Assembly (NCBI GenBank): GCA_934133195.1
Contig: CAKPAZ010000004.1
Span: 1 to 64,000 of the forward strand
Direction: 5' to 3'
From: an uncultured Bacilli bacterium
GTDB taxonomy: Bacteria > Bacillota_I > Bacilli_A > ML615J-28 > CAG-313
DNA length: 64,000 nt
Shown one piece after another: positions 44,637 through 53,380 of the stretch. The notes beneath the pieces were generated by a model. It ran no database searches. It was not told the DNA's origin and was given only the letters and a program-made list of their open reading frames with translations. The position numbers and the translations under genes are program-made. Position 1 is the stretch's first letter, and every line of letters starts with the position of its first letter.

Positions 44637-46148
44637 ATGAAAAAACCGCTTAAAATATTTAGTTTATTAATAATCCTTACATGCCTTTTTTTGGTAACCT
44701 CTTGTAAAAAAGAAAAAGAACCGGAAAAGGAGCAAGAAGAAAATAAAGTAAAAATCATTGAAGTATATTCAATTAATGATTTTCATGGAGCTATCAAAGA
44801 TAAAGCTGCCATCGTCGGTAAGATGACTAAAGATTACCAAAATCAAAAAGATGTAGGTACCGTTTTAGTTTCAGCTGGTGATATGTTTCAAGGAACTGCT
44901 CTTTCTAATCTAAATCATGGTAAAGACATGATTGACATTATGAATGAGATGAAATTTGATGCCATGGTTGTAGGTAACCATGAGTTTGACTGGGGACTTG
45001 AAGAAACCTTAAAGTATTTTGATGGTGATGAATCTAATGGTGAGGCTAACTTTCCACTTCTTAGTTGTAACATCATCGATAAAAGAACTAACGACTTACC
45101 AACAAACGTTAAACCTTCAACCGTAGTTGAAAGAAATGGTTTAAAAATTGGTATTATCGGTTACATGGGATATGGACTTGAATATAGTATTGCGACAAAA
45201 CAAGTAGAAAATTATGAATTTGTATCCCCTGTTGATAAAGTAAAAGAAGCATCCTATAAACTTCATACTATCGATAAAGTAGATATCGTCATCGCTGTTG
45301 GTCATGATGCTAACACCACAACCAATGAAGAATTATCAGATTTAGATGGTGACTACCGTGTTGATGGTATTGTTAACGGTCATACACATGTTAAAAGTGT
45401 TGGTTCTAACTCAAGAAGTAGTGACTACATGAATGTACCATACGTTCAAGCATCATCAAGTGGTAAAGCCATTGGTAAGATTAGATTTAGCTATGATACT
45501 GAAACTTCAAAACTTCTAACGGCGAAATCTTCAACTATTGCCGTAAATGACAACGGTAAAGAAGATGAAGTAATCAAAAAAATGGTTGATGACTTAATGG
45601 AAGCAACCAAAGATGTTTTTGAAAGAGTTGTTGGTACAGCAGGCCGTACCTTAAATAAGAGTGATGGTGCTGATTGGGTAGCTACCGTTATGCGACAATT
45701 CTGTGAAGAAACTTATGGTGAATGCGATGTAGCATTTATCAATACCGGTGGAGTAAGAGAAGCTGCCTTCCCAATCAATAAAGGTGAAGCAATTACCGTA
45801 AACCGTATATTTGAAATTAGTCCATTTGATAATACAATTAAGATAGTATCCATCAAAGGTAAAGTCTTAAAAGCCTTAATCCAAAACGATAATACCCTAC
45901 GCTATAGTGGTGATAGTGTTAAAGTAAGTGGAGCAAGCGTATATGTTAATGGCCTAATCATCGATGAAGATGCAACATACCGTGTTGCGACAGTCGATTT
46001 TATATTTGACAAAGATACTTACCCATTCAATAAGGGAGAAAACATCAATGAAAGTGGTATGATCTTAAGAGATGTATTAGTTGAATGGTGTGACAAAGCA
46101 ACAAGCAATAATGAATTATGTTTTATGGAAGGTAAAGGAAATGAATAA
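44637..46148 (+). CDS. 5'-nucleotidase family lipoprotein
   Basis: A 503-residue secreted metallophosphoesterase of the UshA/CpdB type. Lipobox VTSC is followed by a Lys/Glu linker, then the calcineurin-like domain with SINDFHGAI, GDMFQGT, GNHEFDWG and NGHTHVKS metal ligands, and a C-terminal 5'-nucleotidase domain (NTGGVREAA, NRIFEISPFDNTI). It releases phosphate and nucleosides from nucleotides outside the cell. GGGGGAAA precedes the ATG. It overlaps the DegV gene by 8 bp. Confidence 0.92.
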   Translation: MKKPLKIFSLLIILTCLFLVTSCKKEKEPEKEQEENKVKIIEVYSINDFHGAIKDKAAIVGKMTKDYQNQKDVGTVLVSAGDMFQGTALSNLNHGKDMIDIMNEMKFDAMVVGNHEFDWGLEETLKYFDGDESNGEANFPLLSCNIIDKRTNDLPTNVKPSTVVERNGLKIGIIGYMGYGLEYSIATKQVENYEFVSPVDKVKEASYKLHTIDKVDIVIAVGHDANTTTNEELSDLDGDYRVDGIVNGHTHVKSVGSNSRSSDYMNVPYVQASSSGKAIGKIRFSYDTETSKLLTAKSSTIAVNDNGKEDEVIKKMVDDLMEATKDVFERVVGTAGRTLNKSDGADWVATVMRQFCEETYGECDVAFINTGGVREAAFPINKGEAITVNRIFEISPFDNTIKIVSIKGKVLKALIQNDNTLRYSGDSVKVSGASVYVNGLIIDEDATYRVATVDFIFDKDTYPFNKGENINESGMILRDVLVEWCDKATSNNELCFMEGKGNE

Positions 46149-47019
46149 CAAAGTTTTAATCGCAAGTGATAGCACTTGTGATCTATCAAAGGAACTACAA
46201 GAAAAATATAACGTCAAAATTCTTCCCTTATACATTACATTTGGTGAAGAAAGCTACAAAGATAATGAAGAAATCGATTTAAAAGAACTATACAATCAAG
46301 TAAAATTAAGAAATGAACTACCAAAAACTGCCGCAATCCCTCCTAAGGATTTTCACAACTTCTTTAAGAAGTATGTAAATGAAGGTTATGATATTGTCTT
46401 TATTACAATTGGATCTGACCTTTCAGCGACTTTCCAAAATGCGAGAATTGCCTCAGAGGATTTTGAAGACCATGTTTATTGTGTAGATAGTAAAAACCTA
46501 TCAACAGGTATTGGCCTTTTAGTCTTAAAAGCATGTACATTCCGTGATCAAGGCTTAAGTGCTAAAGAGATTGCGGAAAAAGTTGAAGCTACGGTTCCTC
46601 ATGTTAAATCACAATTCGTGGTTGAAACTTTAGAATATCTTCATAAAGGTGGAAGATGCACAGGAACTGCTCGTTTCTTTGGCTCTCTTTTAAGTATTAA
46701 ACCAATGATCGTTGTTCGTGAAGGTAAAATGACTGTTGGTAAAAAGTTCATTGGCTCAATGAAAAAAGCCGTAACCGGCATGACTAAACTATTCTTAAAC
46801 GATCTTGAACACTTAGATCCTGAGTTTGTCTTTATCACTCATACCTTTGCATTTGATAAAGCTGACCTCATTAGAAATTTAATCAAAGATGTAAAAGTCG
46901 AAAATCTATATGAAACTGTAGCCGGATGCGTTATCGGATCTCACTGTGGTACCGGTACCATTGGTATTTTATACATCTTAAAAGACCAAGAAGTTAAAAA
47001 AGAAGAAATTGTTGAATAA
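46141..47019 (+). CDS. DegV family fatty-acid-binding protein
   Basis: A 292-residue protein. The SDSTCDLS start, the TSQP-like TAAIPPKDF, GSDLSATFQNAR, YLHKGGRC and SHCGTGTIG segments are the DegV ligand pocket. The family (FakB) presents a bound fatty acid to the kinase FakA for phospholipid synthesis. ATG 46141 is chosen because AAAGGA is just upstream; the frame is open back to 46081 within the upstream gene. No fakA is nearby. Confidence 0.92.
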   Translation: MNNKVLIASDSTCDLSKELQEKYNVKILPLYITFGEESYKDNEEIDLKELYNQVKLRNELPKTAAIPPKDFHNFFKKYVNEGYDIVFITIGSDLSATFQNARIASEDFEDHVYCVDSKNLSTGIGLLVLKACTFRDQGLSAKEIAEKVEATVPHVKSQFVVETLEYLHKGGRCTGTARFFGSLLSIKPMIVVREGKMTVGKKFIGSMKKAVTGMTKLFLNDLEHLDPEFVFITHTFAFDKADLIRNLIKDVKVENLYETVAGCVIGSHCGTGTIGILYILKDQEVKKEEIVE

Positions 47020-47032
47020 CAAAGTTGAATAA

Positions 47033-47071
47033 AAAAAGGCTTCATTGCTAAAAGAGTAATGGAGCTTTTAT
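47033..47071 (+). terminator. Terminator after degV
   Basis: An imperfect hairpin (AAAAGGCTTCATTGC with GTAATGGAGCTTTT, with G-U pairs) followed by a short T-rich tract. Confidence 0.55.
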
Positions 47072-47100
47072 CTTAACTATAACCAAAAGGAGGAAGAAAT

Positions 47101-49281
47101 ATGGAATTACTTGCACCAGCAGGAAACATGGAAACCTTAATTGCGGCCATCCATTCCGGATGTGATGCGGTATACATTAGTGGTAAAAACTTTGGAGCGA
47201 GAAAAAGTGCTCAAAACTTTACCAATGAAGAACTAAAAGAAGCCGTTGAATACGCCCACCTAAGAAAAGTTAAAATCTATGTTACCGTTAATACCTTAAT
47301 ATATGATGAAGAATTTAGTGAATTATCACCATATTTAGAGTTCCTAAAAGGCATTAAAGTTGATGCCCTTATCGTCCAAGATTTAGGTGTAATCCATTTC
47401 ATTAGAACTAACTTTCCAACCCTTATCGTTCATGCTTCTACTCAGCTAAACATTAATTCAGTAAGTGGAGCCCTCCTTTTAAAGAAAATGGGGGTAAAAA
47501 GAGTTGTTCTTGCTCGTGAAACTCCCGTAGATATTGTTAAACAAATCGTTGATACCGGAATTGAAGTTGAAGTTTTCATCCATGGAGCTTTATGTTTTGC
47601 TTACTCCGGTCAATGTTTGATGAGTTTTGCGATTGGAAAAAGAAGTGGCAACCGTGGTGAGTGCGCTCAACCATGTCGAAAGAAATACCGTCTCATTGAA
47701 AACGGAAAATACCTAACACCATTTCTTTCCCTTCTTTCCATGAAAGACTTAAACACCCTTGATTATTTAGATCAACTAAAGGAAATAGGCGTTACCTCCT
47801 TAAAAATTGAAGGAAGAATGAAATCACCTGCCTATGTTATGAGTGTAGTTAAAGCCTACTATAATAAACTACACCAAATCCCTGATGATAAAATGATGGA
47901 TAACCTCTTAGTTAGTTTCAACCGTGAATTTACTAAAGGTTATATGTTTAATGAAGACAATGCTTCAATTACCAATATCAATAGTGTTAATCATCAAGGA
48001 TTATACATTGGTAAAGTAACCAAAGTAACAAATGATGGTATAACCTTAAATTTAGTTAAACCTTTAATGATAAATGATGCCATTAGGATCAAAGGAAAAA
48101 ATGAACTTGGGTTTTATGTTACTAACTTAAAACAAGATAGTAATAATTACTATATTAAAGGAAACTTTAAAGTAGCAGTCAATGATTTAGTTTATAAAAC
48201 AGTTGATAATGCGTTACTAGTAAATGCGAAAACCCAAGAAGAAAACGAAAATCAAATTATTAATCTATCAGCTTCTCTTTTCGCATCCTTACATAAACCT
48301 CTTACTTTAATTGTTAAGTATAATGATTTAGTAATTAAAGAAACTTTAGATGTATTAGATGAAAAAGCAGACAAGCCTTTAGATATTGAACGTATCAAAG
48401 CCCAACTTAGAAAAATTGGTAATCCGTTATTTCAATTTACTAATCTTGAGATTAACTATGATAATATGGCTTTCATTAGAGTTAGTATGATTAATGAAAT
48501 CAGAAGAAGAGCCATTGAAAAGTTAAAACAAACCATTTTAGATAACTATCAACTACCAGAAAATGATAACTATCCATTCAAAGATGTAAAAAGAAAGAAC
48601 CAAAAAAGCAATGATTTAATTAAGATTGATATTGTTTTAACAAAAAAATCCCAATTATCTTTTGTTAAAGACCTTCCTTTTAATAAGGTTTATACTTTAT
48701 TTAAGAGTGAATACGAACCATATTATTTTCACTTTAACCGTAATTTTGATTTTAAAACTGGTTTAATCCATAATTTAGGTGACTTAAATCAAGGAATGTC
48801 ACTTTCTCCAAGTTTTAATGTCTTAAATAGTGAAACTATTAAATTACTTGATAATTTTTCATTAGATACAATTTATTTATCACATGAATTATCAATTGAT
48901 GATCAAATGAAGTTATCAAGAAAAACTAAATCACCAAATATTGGCGTTTTTATTTATGGAAGAATGGAATTAATGTCGACAGCTCATTGTTTTATTAATA
49001 AGGTAAGAAAAATGAAAAGTCTTCACTGCACCTTATGTGAAAAAAATGACTATTATTTAGAAGATGAATATCACAACTTAATGTATGTAGTATCAAGATG
49101 TAACAAAACAAGACCTGAAACCATCATTTATAATTATAAAATAACTGATAATTTTAGTTTTATAAATAATTATTTAGGAAATAATATAAAGAGATTTTTA
49201 ATTGTATTAACTGATGAAAATGAAGTAATGTTAAACAAATTAAAAAAGAAAATTAAAGAGGTGATGGATTTTGACAGATGA
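47101..49281 (+). CDS. Peptidase U32 family protein (RNA hydroxylation type)
   Basis: A 726-residue protein. MELLAPAGNMETLIAAIHSG, the HGALCFAYSGQCLMS motif and the CAQPCRKKY cysteines mark the U32 family; SLKIEGRMKSPAYV follows. The middle and C-terminal parts fit the long form with a DUF3656-like domain. Recent work assigns U32 members to prephenate-dependent hydroxylation of tRNA or 23S rRNA rather than proteolysis. This length fits RlhA-like members; the substrate is not certain. AAGGAGG precedes the ATG. It overlaps the next gene by 11 bp. Confidence 0.88.
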   Translation: MELLAPAGNMETLIAAIHSGCDAVYISGKNFGARKSAQNFTNEELKEAVEYAHLRKVKIYVTVNTLIYDEEFSELSPYLEFLKGIKVDALIVQDLGVIHFIRTNFPTLIVHASTQLNINSVSGALLLKKMGVKRVVLARETPVDIVKQIVDTGIEVEVFIHGALCFAYSGQCLMSFAIGKRSGNRGECAQPCRKKYRLIENGKYLTPFLSLLSMKDLNTLDYLDQLKEIGVTSLKIEGRMKSPAYVMSVVKAYYNKLHQIPDDKMMDNLLVSFNREFTKGYMFNEDNASITNINSVNHQGLYIGKVTKVTNDGITLNLVKPLMINDAIRIKGKNELGFYVTNLKQDSNNYYIKGNFKVAVNDLVYKTVDNALLVNAKTQEENENQIINLSASLFASLHKPLTLIVKYNDLVIKETLDVLDEKADKPLDIERIKAQLRKIGNPLFQFTNLEINYDNMAFIRVSMINEIRRRAIEKLKQTILDNYQLPENDNYPFKDVKRKNQKSNDLIKIDIVLTKKSQLSFVKDLPFNKVYTLFKSEYEPYYFHFNRNFDFKTGLIHNLGDLNQGMSLSPSFNVLNSETIKLLDNFSLDTIYLSHELSIDDQMKLSRKTKSPNIGVFIYGRMELMSTAHCFINKVRKMKSLHCTLCEKNDYYLEDEYHNLMYVVSRCNKTRPETIIYNYKITDNFSFINNYLGNNIKRFLIVLTDENEVMLNKLKKKIKEVMDFDR

Positions 49282-50695
49282 TAAAAAAACCTATTTATTA
49301 TTAAAATCACCTAATTTATATAAAGCCATCTTATTAATGGCTCTTCCGATTATGTTTAGTAACATCTTAAAGTCAGTTCATGACATTGTTGACATGTATT
49401 TTGTTGGTAACCTAGCGATTGACCCTATGCAAGTAGAAGCTATGGTTTCTGCAATCACCGTTACTAACCCCATTATTCAGATCTTTCAAGCGCTTGCGAC
49501 CGGATTAATGGTAGCAGGTACCGCTTTAATGAGTCAATATTTAGGAGCTAACAAAGAAAAAGAAGCAAAAACCGTTAATGCTCAACTCCTAATCATGTGT
49601 ACCATCTTTGGAATTGTCTTTAATATCCTTTTATTCTTTTTGACATCACCCATTTTAAAACTAATGGGAGCAGCATCAAAACCTGATGTCTTTATGTATG
49701 CGAAAGAATATGTTATGATTAGATCATTTGAAATGACGGGACTATTTATCTTCTATGCTTACCAAGCAACAAGACAAGCTATGGGTGATACGGTTACTCC
49801 CGTAATATTAAATATTGTTTCTATCCTTTTAAATATCATTTTAACTGCCATTATGGTAAAAAAATATTATTTAGTTGGGGCTGCCTATGCGACAGCTATT
49901 GCGAACGTAATAATTATCCCCATCTGTCTTATTCTTTACTTTAAGACTAAAGCAACAAACATGAAACTTGAATTTAAAGATTTAAAGCCAAACTTTAAAT
50001 ATATGAAACAAACCTTTATCCTAGGGTTCCCAGCCGCAATCTCCCAAGCCTTTACTTCCGTTGGTTTTTTAATCATCAACAGTATAATCTTAAGCTTTGA
50101 AGGTTACTTAATCACGGCGATTGGTGTAGGAAACAGAATTAACTCCATCTTGTTATTCCCAACCATGGCAGTAGGAACTGTTCTTGCGACCTTTGTTGGT
50201 CAAAACATTGGAGCAGACAATGTAAAAAGAGCAAAAGCTTCCGTTAAAGCTTCTGTTGTCATTTCCCTAATCATCTCAATTGTAGGGGGAGTCAGTTTGA
50301 TGTTTTTACGAAGAGACCTTGCTTCGATCTTTATTATTAACAATGAACTAGCGTTAGATGCTTGTGTTGACTATCTATACTTTTTATTGTTAGGACTACC
50401 ACTTATGGGAATCTTCCAAGTCTTAATTGGAGCCTTCCAAGGGGCTGCTCGTACCGACTTTAGTTTGATCTTGTCATCCCTTAGACTTTGGGTTTTAAGA
50501 ATTCCTGTTATCATGCTTTATATGAAAGTATTTAATGTTGGTGAAAAAAGCATTTTCTATGCCATGATTATCAGCAATGTTGGAGCGGTAATCATCGGTA
50601 CCTTCATGTATACTTTTATTGACTTTAAACCGCGATTTACAAAAATGAAACAAAAAATGTTAAAACAAATAGAAAAAGAAGTAGTAGGTAATTAA
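49271..50695 (+). CDS. MATE family efflux transporter
   Basis: A 474-residue, twelve-helix MATE exporter (KAILLMALPIMFSNILKSVH, HDIVDMYFVGNL, and the internal repeat ILGFPAAISQAFTS). It starts with TTG at 49271, supported by GAGGTGAT at the right distance, inside the end of the U32 gene. It is only distantly similar to the MATE protein at 40710. Substrate unknown. Confidence 0.9.
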   Translation: MTDDKKTYLLLKSPNLYKAILLMALPIMFSNILKSVHDIVDMYFVGNLAIDPMQVEAMVSAITVTNPIIQIFQALATGLMVAGTALMSQYLGANKEKEAKTVNAQLLIMCTIFGIVFNILLFFLTSPILKLMGAASKPDVFMYAKEYVMIRSFEMTGLFIFYAYQATRQAMGDTVTPVILNIVSILLNIILTAIMVKKYYLVGAAYATAIANVIIIPICLILYFKTKATNMKLEFKDLKPNFKYMKQTFILGFPAAISQAFTSVGFLIINSIILSFEGYLITAIGVGNRINSILLFPTMAVGTVLATFVGQNIGADNVKRAKASVKASVVISLIISIVGGVSLMFLRRDLASIFIINNELALDACVDYLYFLLLGLPLMGIFQVLIGAFQGAARTDFSLILSSLRLWVLRIPVIMLYMKVFNVGEKSIFYAMIISNVGAVIIGTFMYTFIDFKPRFTKMKQKMLKQIEKEVVGN

Positions 50696-50697
50696 AT

Positions 50698-51255
50698 ATG
50701 AATGAAATTATAAGTAAATATCGTAATCATATTGTTCTATATGAACCAGAAATCCCCCAAAATACCGGTAACATCATGAGGACATGTGCTGGCACGGATA
50801 CCCTTTTACATCTAATTAAACCCCTTGGCTTTAAACTAGATGATAAACACATGATCAGAGCTGCTGTAAACTACATTCCAAACGTTCACTTCATGGTTTA
50901 CGAAAATTGGGAAGACTTCTTAAATAAAAATCAAAGTGAAAATGGTGAAAAAGTAAAAATGTATTTCTTTACTAGATACGGCATGAAAACACCTCATGAA
51001 CTAAAACTAAATGAAGAAAATACAAGATATTATTTCATCATTGGTAAAGAATCTACCGGAATTCCTAAGTTAATTCTTCGTGAACACTTAGATGATTGTA
51101 TTAGACTTCCAATTAATGATAAAATAAGATCACTAAATGTAAGTAATGTTGCGGCCGTCGCCATCTTTGAAGCTTTAAGACAACAAGATTACAACGACTT
51201 ATCAAGATATGAACCAGAAACCTTAAAAGGGAAAGATTGGCTCTTAAAAGATTAA
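50698..51255 (+). CDS. trmL: tRNA (cytidine/uridine-34 2'-O) methyltransferase
   Basis: A 185-residue SPOUT-class enzyme. The motifs HIVLYEPEIPQNTGNIMRTC, FIIGKESTGIP and LRSLNVSNVAAVAIFEALR-like (IRSLNVSNVAAVAIFE) form the knotted AdoMet site. TrmL methylates the wobble ribose of two tRNA-Leu species. The ribosome site is weak (AGTAGGT), and the gene starts 3 nt after the exporter stop, suggesting coupled translation. Confidence 0.93.
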   Translation: MNEIISKYRNHIVLYEPEIPQNTGNIMRTCAGTDTLLHLIKPLGFKLDDKHMIRAAVNYIPNVHFMVYENWEDFLNKNQSENGEKVKMYFFTRYGMKTPHELKLNEENTRYYFIIGKESTGIPKLILREHLDDCIRLPINDKIRSLNVSNVAAVAIFEALRQQDYNDLSRYEPETLKGKDWLLKD

Positions 51256-51297
51256 ATAATTTAATCGTATTTTCACATAATATTAAAGGGTGAAATA

Positions 51298-51450
51298 ATG
51301 AAAAAAAAGAAACAAAAAAATTATGAGATGAAAGACTTAAAGACAAGATATATGAGAAACTATCTATATCCGAAAGTTTCCGTTGCATCTCATGAGGAAT
51401 ATGAATCTGAGTATTTTTATCGTGATCCCGAAATGTTTCGAACAAACTAG
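51298..51450 (+). CDS. Small basic protein of 50 residues, unknown
   Basis: ATG with AAAGGGTG upstream opens 50 codons: a lysine-rich start (MKKKKQKNYEMKDLKTRYMR) and an acidic aromatic end (HEEYESEYFYRDPEMFRTN), closed by TAG just before a terminator. The ribosome site, position and terminator support a real gene; I recognise no family. Confidence 0.55.
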   Translation: MKKKKQKNYEMKDLKTRYMRNYLYPKVSVASHEEYESEYFYRDPEMFRTN

Positions 51451-51454
51451 GAAA

Positions 51455-51481
51455 GATGATGGTTAATTCCATCATTTTTTT
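51455..51481 (+). terminator. Terminator after the small gene
   Basis: GATGATGG and CCATCATT arms, 6-nt loop, T-run. Confidence 0.85.
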
Positions 51482-51525
51482 CTATATAATATAAGGAAAG
51501 AGAAAATAACTAAAAATTAAAAGTG

Positions 51526-51562
51526 CATACATATTGACGTACGCTTTTATGTATGTTATAAT
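51526..51562 (+). promoter_or_regulatory. Promoter and operator of the toxin-antitoxin pair
   Basis: TTGACG (51534-51539) and TATAAT (51557-51562) are 17 nt apart. Perfect 8-bp inverted arms CATACATA (51526-51533) and TATGTATG (51548-51555) frame the -35, fitting autorepression by the YefM-type antitoxin. Confidence 0.75.
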
Positions 51563-51589
51563 TAAGTAAATAAAAAGAAATGAGGTATT

Positions 51590-51844
51590 ATGATGAATTA
51601 TAATGTTAATATTACAAATGCTAGAAAAGATCTTTATAAATTAACTGATATGGTTATTGATAATGGTGTTGTTGTTAATATTACAACCAAACATGGTAAT
51701 GCAGTTTTAATTAGTGCTGATGAATATAATTCCTTGCTTGAAACATTATATTTATCAGAAAATGCTGAATATAAGAAAACTTTAATCGACGGAAAAGAAG
51801 AAAAGATTGAAGATTTAATTGATGAAAAGGATATTAAATGGTAG
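51590..51844 (+). CDS. yefM: Phd/YefM family antitoxin
   Basis: An 84-residue (or 83 from the second ATG) antitoxin. The N-terminal DNA-binding part (NARKDLYKLTDMVIDNGVVV, KHGNAVLISADEYNSLLETL) is typical for YefM; the acidic C-terminal 30 residues would wrap the toxin. GAGG precedes the tandem ATG. The toxin gene starts at 51846, one base after the stop. Confidence 0.9.
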   Translation: MMNYNVNITNARKDLYKLTDMVIDNGVVVNITTKHGNAVLISADEYNSLLETLYLSENAEYKKTLIDGKEEKIEDLIDEKDIKW

Positions 51845-51845
51845 T

Positions 51846-52112
51846 ATGTATAAAGTAATGTTTACAAAACTCGCTGTAAAGGACATTGAAAAATTAAAAG
51901 CGATAGGGCTTTCTGATAAAGCAAGAAAACTTATTGAAATAATAAAAGAAGATCCTTTTCAAACTCCCCCACCATACGAAAAACTAGTAGGTGATTTGTC
52001 AGGCCTTTATTCAAGAAGAATAAACATTAAACATCGTTTAGTTTATGCAGTCTTAAATGAGGAGAAAATAATTAAAATAATAAGATTATGGACACACTAT
52101 GATAATATATAA
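51846..52112 (+). CDS. yoeB: Txe/YoeB family mRNA interferase toxin
   Basis: An 88-residue RelE-fold toxin (YKVMFTKLAVKDIEKLKAIG, PYEKLVGDLSGLYSRRINIK, HRLVYAV, WTHYD). Glu, Arg and the terminal His-Tyr of the YoeB active site are present. It cleaves mRNA in the ribosome. ATG 51846 fits the usual YoeB length; an in-frame ATG pair at 51819 would add nine residues. Confidence 0.9.
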   Translation: MYKVMFTKLAVKDIEKLKAIGLSDKARKLIEIIKEDPFQTPPPYEKLVGDLSGLYSRRINIKHRLVYAVLNEEKIIKIIRLWTHYDNI

Positions 52113-52117
52113 TTATG

Positions 52118-52144
52118 CGATAATAGTTTTATTATCGTTTTTTT
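52118..52144 (+). terminator. Terminator after the toxin gene
   Basis: CGATAATA and TATTATCG arms, 4-nt loop, seven T. Confidence 0.85.
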
Positions 52145-52216
52145 ATTAACTTATTTTCTTTTTCACTCACCATTTTTCTATTTTAGGCATATACATAACA
52201 TATAAGGAGTGGTTAT

Positions 52217-53290
52217 ATGTTGAATATTGTCAAAAATTTTAAGATTGAAGGTACTCTAAAAGATGTAAAACCTTATAAAAATGGATTAGTTAATAAGACA
52301 TATTTAGTTACAACCTCAACTAAAAAATACTTATTACAAAGAATTAATAAGTATGTCTTTAAGAATCCTCGGGTTGTGATGGATAATATTGTGAATGTAA
52401 CCAAAAAGTTAAAATCTCTTAATAAAAGAACCCTTAATATTATTATGACCATTGATGATGATGAGCTTTACTTTGATTCCTCAAGTAATGAGTATTTCCG
52501 GATGTATGATTTTTTAGATGATTTAGAGACCATTGAATTAACTTTCCAGGATAGTTTATTTTTTGAAGTAGGTAAGGTTATAGGTGATTTTCAAGTCTCT
52601 TTTACTTCGTTTAATCCAAGTTTACTAAAAGAAACCATTCCCAACTTCCATAATACCCCTTATCGTTTAAGGCATCTTGAAGAAGTAATAGAAGGAAGAG
52701 AAAAGAATGAACAAAGATATGAGAAATGTCAGTCAATATGTAGTTATTTACTAAAGAATAAAGAAAGAATAAGTCGTATTCAATATGCTTTAGATATAGG
52801 AAAAATTCCTTTAAGAATAACTCACAATGATACGAAATTAAACAACGTAATGTTTGAAAAACTTACACACAAAGGTTCATGTCTGATTGATCTTGATACG
52901 GTTATGCCGGGGACGATGATTTTTGATTTTAGTGACGCAGTAAGAACATCATGTTCAACCACTAAAGAAGATGATCCCCATATTGATTTAGTTGATTTAG
53001 ATGATCAAAAGTTTACCTATTTACTTATTGGTTATCTTTCAAAAGTTAAAGATATTATCACAAAAGAGGAACTTGAACTTTTAACGGAGGGAATCGGGAC
53101 CATCATCTTTGAGTGTGCGGTAAGGTTTATTACCGATTATTTAGAAAACGATGTATACTTTAAAACTGATTATCCGGAAAATAATTTAGTTAGAGCCTAT
53201 AATCAATGTAAACTATATAATGTTTTCTTAAAAAAAGAAAAAAAGTATCAACAAATTGTTAAAGAAGTCTATAATCGTTTAACTTTTTAA
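52217..53290 (+). CDS. APH-fold sugar kinase, N-acetylhexosamine 1-kinase-like
   Basis: A 357-residue phosphotransferase of the aminoglycoside/choline kinase fold. NGLVNKTYLV and the LLQRINKYVFKNPRVVMDNI segment resemble NahK-type kinases, and HNDTKLNNVMF holds catalytic Asp205; IDLDTVMPG holds the metal-binding Asp225. NahK phosphorylates GlcNAc/GalNAc from glycan breakdown. The exact sugar is inferred. AAGGAG precedes the ATG. Confidence 0.75.
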   Translation: MLNIVKNFKIEGTLKDVKPYKNGLVNKTYLVTTSTKKYLLQRINKYVFKNPRVVMDNIVNVTKKLKSLNKRTLNIIMTIDDDELYFDSSSNEYFRMYDFLDDLETIELTFQDSLFFEVGKVIGDFQVSFTSFNPSLLKETIPNFHNTPYRLRHLEEVIEGREKNEQRYEKCQSICSYLLKNKERISRIQYALDIGKIPLRITHNDTKLNNVMFEKLTHKGSCLIDLDTVMPGTMIFDFSDAVRTSCSTTKEDDPHIDLVDLDDQKFTYLLIGYLSKVKDIITKEELELLTEGIGTIIFECAVRFITDYLENDVYFKTDYPENNLVRAYNQCKLYNVFLKKEKKYQQIVKEVYNRLTF

Positions 53291-53380
53291 GGCTATTAAA
53301 CAAATAAAAAAGACACTTGGTTGAAAAAAAAACAAAAGTATGGTAAAATAAGCATAAGAAAATTATTATGAGGTGAGAAC

